A stretch of 7,525 nucleotides of DNA from Zoogloeaceae bacterium (GTDB taxonomy: Bacteria; Pseudomonadota; Gammaproteobacteria; Burkholderiales; Rhodocyclaceae): assembly GCA_031267345.1 (NCBI GenBank), contig JAIRZG010000189.1:1-7525 (forward strand), given 5' to 3'. Below are positions 6,015 through 7,525 of this stretch, one piece after another. The position numbers were made by a program, and so were the translations under genes. The notes beneath the pieces are model-generated. The model had not been told where the DNA came from. It saw nothing but the letters and a program-made list of their open reading frames with translations, and searched no databases. Position 1 is the stretch's first letter. Each line of letters opens with the position of its first letter.

Positions 6015-6020
6015 TATAAT
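6015..6020 (+). promoter_or_regulatory. Candidate -10 box of the SPFH operon
   Basis: This is a perfect TATAAT, 49 bases before the SPFH start codon. The -35 region is poor: TTGGCG at 5987-5992 is 22 bases away, which is too far. The promoter would be weak or dependent on an activator. It is the best -10 match in this intergenic stretch. Confidence 0.4.
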
Positions 6021-6053
6021 AATCGTTGTTTTTTCAGGCATGGCCTGATGACC

Positions 6054-6061
6054 AAGAGGGG
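6054..6061 (+). promoter_or_regulatory. Ribosome binding site of the SPFH gene
   Basis: AAGAGGGG ends 8 bases before the ATG at 6070. A second ATG follows directly at 6073, so either Met could be used. The site supports a start here rather than further inside. Confidence 0.65.
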
Positions 6062-6069
6062 AACAAAAA

Positions 6070-7182
6070 ATGATGAATGGTTGGATTACGCCTTTGGCGT
6101 CGGCGGTGGCGGTGGTTGTCGTGTTGTGGATAATCAAGAAGCTTCTTTTGAACATGGTGCGTTTTGCCCGTTTTGAGCCGAATCGCTATGTGTTTCGTTA
6201 CCGGGGCAAAAAAATTACGGCGGAGGGGGCGGGGCTTTCCTTCTTTTATTTTGTGCCGACGACTTCGCTCCTGGTCGCGCCGATAGGCAGCGAAGACGCG
6301 CCGTTCATGCTTTCTGAAATTTCCTCGGATTTTCAGGAATTGACCCTGCAAGGGCAGATCACCTATCGCATTTCCGATCCGGCCAGGGCGGTGAAGATGC
6401 TGAATTACGCCATCAACACCCAGAGCCTTGTCTACCTTTCCGACGATCCGCAAAAATTGCCGGAGCGCCTCATCAATCTGGCGCTGGTCGTGCTCAAGGG
6501 CACGGTGCAGCACATGCGCCTGAAAGAAGCCCTCGTTTCCGCCGATGAACTGGCGCGCAAGGCCGGACAGGCGCTGGCGGAACATGAAATGGTGAAAACG
6601 CTGGGCGTGGAAATCCTTGGCCTTTCCGTGGCGGCGATAAAACCCACGCCGGAAACCGCCAAGGCGCTGGAAGCGGAAACGCGCGAGGAGATCCTGAAGG
6701 AATCCGATCAGGCCATCTTTTTGCGTCGCAATTACGCGATTGAGCAGGAGCGCATCATCCGCGAGAGCGAACTCAACACGGAAATCGCCGTGGAAAACAA
6801 GAATCGGGAAATTCAGGAAACGCGCATGGAAACCGAGCGGCAGGCGATGAAAAAAGAACAGGAAATGGCGGAAGAACGCCTTACCTTCGAGGTGCAGCAG
6901 GAAGAAAGGAATCAGGCGCTGGTCGACCTGCAAGCGCGCAACGCAAAAGCGGAAGCCGACGCCAAAGCCTACGCGCTCAAGGTGGTCATGGGCGTCTACG
7001 AACAGACAAATCCGGAAGTCCTGAAGGTGCTGACCAACGCCGGACTGGATTCCGGGCGGCTGCTGGCGCATGCCTTCCAGGGTATTGCCGAGCAGGCGGA
7101 AAAAATCGGCAATCTCAACATCACGCCCGATCTCCTGAACGCCATCCTGAAAAACGCGCCGACAGAGGCCATGGAAGATTAA
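6070..7182 (+). CDS. SPFH/Band 7 domain membrane protein
   Basis: The protein has 370 residues. A short N-terminal membrane anchor (about residues 7-27, ASAVAVVVVLWII) is followed by Lys residues. An SPFH (stomatin/prohibitin/flotillin/HflKC) domain lies at about 30-190, with VFRYRGKK, FQELTLQGQITYRISDP, the helical LVVLKGTVQHMRLKEALV stretch and LGVEILGLSVAAIKPTPE. Then comes a long Glu/Arg/Lys-rich coiled coil (about 190-310). The Ala-rich end of the helix (NAKAEADAKAYALKVVMGVYE) and a short C-terminal domain complete it. SPFH proteins form large ring- or cage-like oligomers in membranes that organise microdomains or hold proteases. Glu/Arg-rich heptads and the absence of a second membrane segment make it closer to flotillin/stomatin relatives than to HflK or HflC. 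It shares a transcript with the NAD-kinase-like gene 7 bases downstream. Its precise cellular role cannot be read from the sequence. Confidence 0.85.
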   Translation: MMNGWITPLASAVAVVVVLWIIKKLLLNMVRFARFEPNRYVFRYRGKKITAEGAGLSFFYFVPTTSLLVAPIGSEDAPFMLSEISSDFQELTLQGQITYRISDPARAVKMLNYAINTQSLVYLSDDPQKLPERLINLALVVLKGTVQHMRLKEALVSADELARKAGQALAEHEMVKTLGVEILGLSVAAIKPTPETAKALEAETREEILKESDQAIFLRRNYAIEQERIIRESELNTEIAVENKNREIQETRMETERQAMKKEQEMAEERLTFEVQQEERNQALVDLQARNAKAEADAKAYALKVVMGVYEQTNPEVLKVLTNAGLDSGRLLAHAFQGIAEQAEKIGNLNITPDLLNAILKNAPTEAMED

Positions 7183-7189
7183 GGTCGCG

Positions 7190-7525
7190 ATGAAAAAATA
7201 CGATATTCGCATTGTCGTTATCGTGCGCGAGACCCGGCTGGAAAAGGTGCTGGCGAGCCAGAATACGCTGTCGCAGGCGAAGTTTTACATCAACAGTCGG
7301 GGCGGCGATTGTGGTGAATACGCTGCCGAACACCAGCAGTACAACGCTTCGATACAGGCGGCGCGGCAGGAAATCGAGAACCTGGGCAATGTCCAGTTAT
7401 TGGATCGTAAATACCTGCCCAATTTCATTTTCGCGCCGGAGGACGTGGTGGTGGTCATCGGCCAGGATGGACTGGTGGCGAACACCCTCAAATATCTGAG
7501 CAACCAGCCAGTCATCGGCGTCAAC
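7190..7525 (+). CDS. ATP-NAD kinase-like protein, 3' truncated by window edge
   Basis: The frame is open from an ATG at 7190 to the window end (112 residues); AAGG stands 5 bases before the start and only 7 bases separate it from the SPFH stop. Residues 5-16 form a beta strand and turn (DIRIVVIVRETR). A segment with FYINSRGGD follows (residues 32-40), then a helix, then LPNFIFAPEDVVVVIGQDGLVANTLKYL and PVIGVN. The last two blocks are laid out like the nucleotide-binding core of ATP-NAD kinases: a strand, GGDGT, a helix, then P.IGVN. Here the core motif is GQDG at 91-94 followed by Leu, not GGDGT. Known NAD kinases make NADP+ from NAD+ and ATP; whether this one does is uncertain because of that change. 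The family call rests on motif order; the C-terminal half that would settle it is outside the window. Confidence 0.65.
   Translation, partial: MKKYDIRIVVIVRETRLEKVLASQNTLSQAKFYINSRGGDCGEYAAEHQQYNASIQAARQEIENLGNVQLLDRKYLPNFIFAPEDVVVVIGQDGLVANTLKYLSNQPVIGVN

Noticed and set aside
6036..6048. Palindrome CAGGC-ATG-GCCTG before the SPFH gene
   Set aside because: The arms are 5 bp with a 3-base loop; too small to separate from chance, and it does not cover the ribosome binding site.
6034..7212. Long minus-strand ORF of 392 codons opposite the SPFH gene
   Set aside because: It is rich in His, Phe, Arg and Gln with no domain signal, as expected from the complement of a biased codon pattern. The plus-strand frame has a membrane anchor, SPFH domain, coiled coil and ribosome binding site.

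Overview
The window (7525 bases, GC-rich coding DNA) reads as the chromosome of a Gram-negative bacterium, most likely a betaproteobacterium of the Rhodocyclales type. This rests on three things: the end of a 2-oxoglutarate-dehydrogenase-type lipoamide dehydrogenase with the wording usual in that group, the uvrC-pgsA gene pair, and the general composition. The lineage is an inference; there is no rRNA marker here.

Layout. Bases 1-652 hold the C-terminal half of dihydrolipoyl dehydrogenase (+). A six-helix acetate/succinate-type transporter follows at 780-1394 (+). It converges on a secreted von Willebrand factor A (VWA) protein at 1487-2848 (-), and an imperfect inverted repeat lies between the two. 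uvrC (2990-4825, +) diverges from the VWA gene and leads almost without a gap into pgsA (4831-5442, +).

Behind pgsA the character changes. Two 51-bp, about 86% A+T direct repeats (5449-5499 and 5917-5967; 46 of 51 positions identical by eye) bracket a minus-strand ORF (5527-5829). Its first three quarters are a Phd/YefM-type antitoxin, and its tail matches an interior piece of a PIN-domain (VapC-type) toxin. This looks like a toxin-antitoxin cassette in which a deletion fused the antitoxin to a toxin scrap. A short palindrome in front of the gene could be its operator.

Past the second repeat, a TATAAT box and a good ribosome binding site open a two-gene unit. It contains a membrane-anchored SPFH/Band 7 protein with a long charged coiled coil (6070-7182, +) and, 7 bases later, a protein that runs off the window end (7190-7525, +). 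The second protein resembles ATP-NAD kinases but carries GQDG where the family has GGDG.

The housekeeping genes (lpd, uvrC, pgsA) are ordinary. The parts worth a second look are the repeat-bracketed antitoxin/PIN fusion and the SPFH plus NAD-kinase-like pair. No tRNA, rRNA, CRISPR array or intact insertion sequence was seen, and no stretch over 300 bases lacks a gene.
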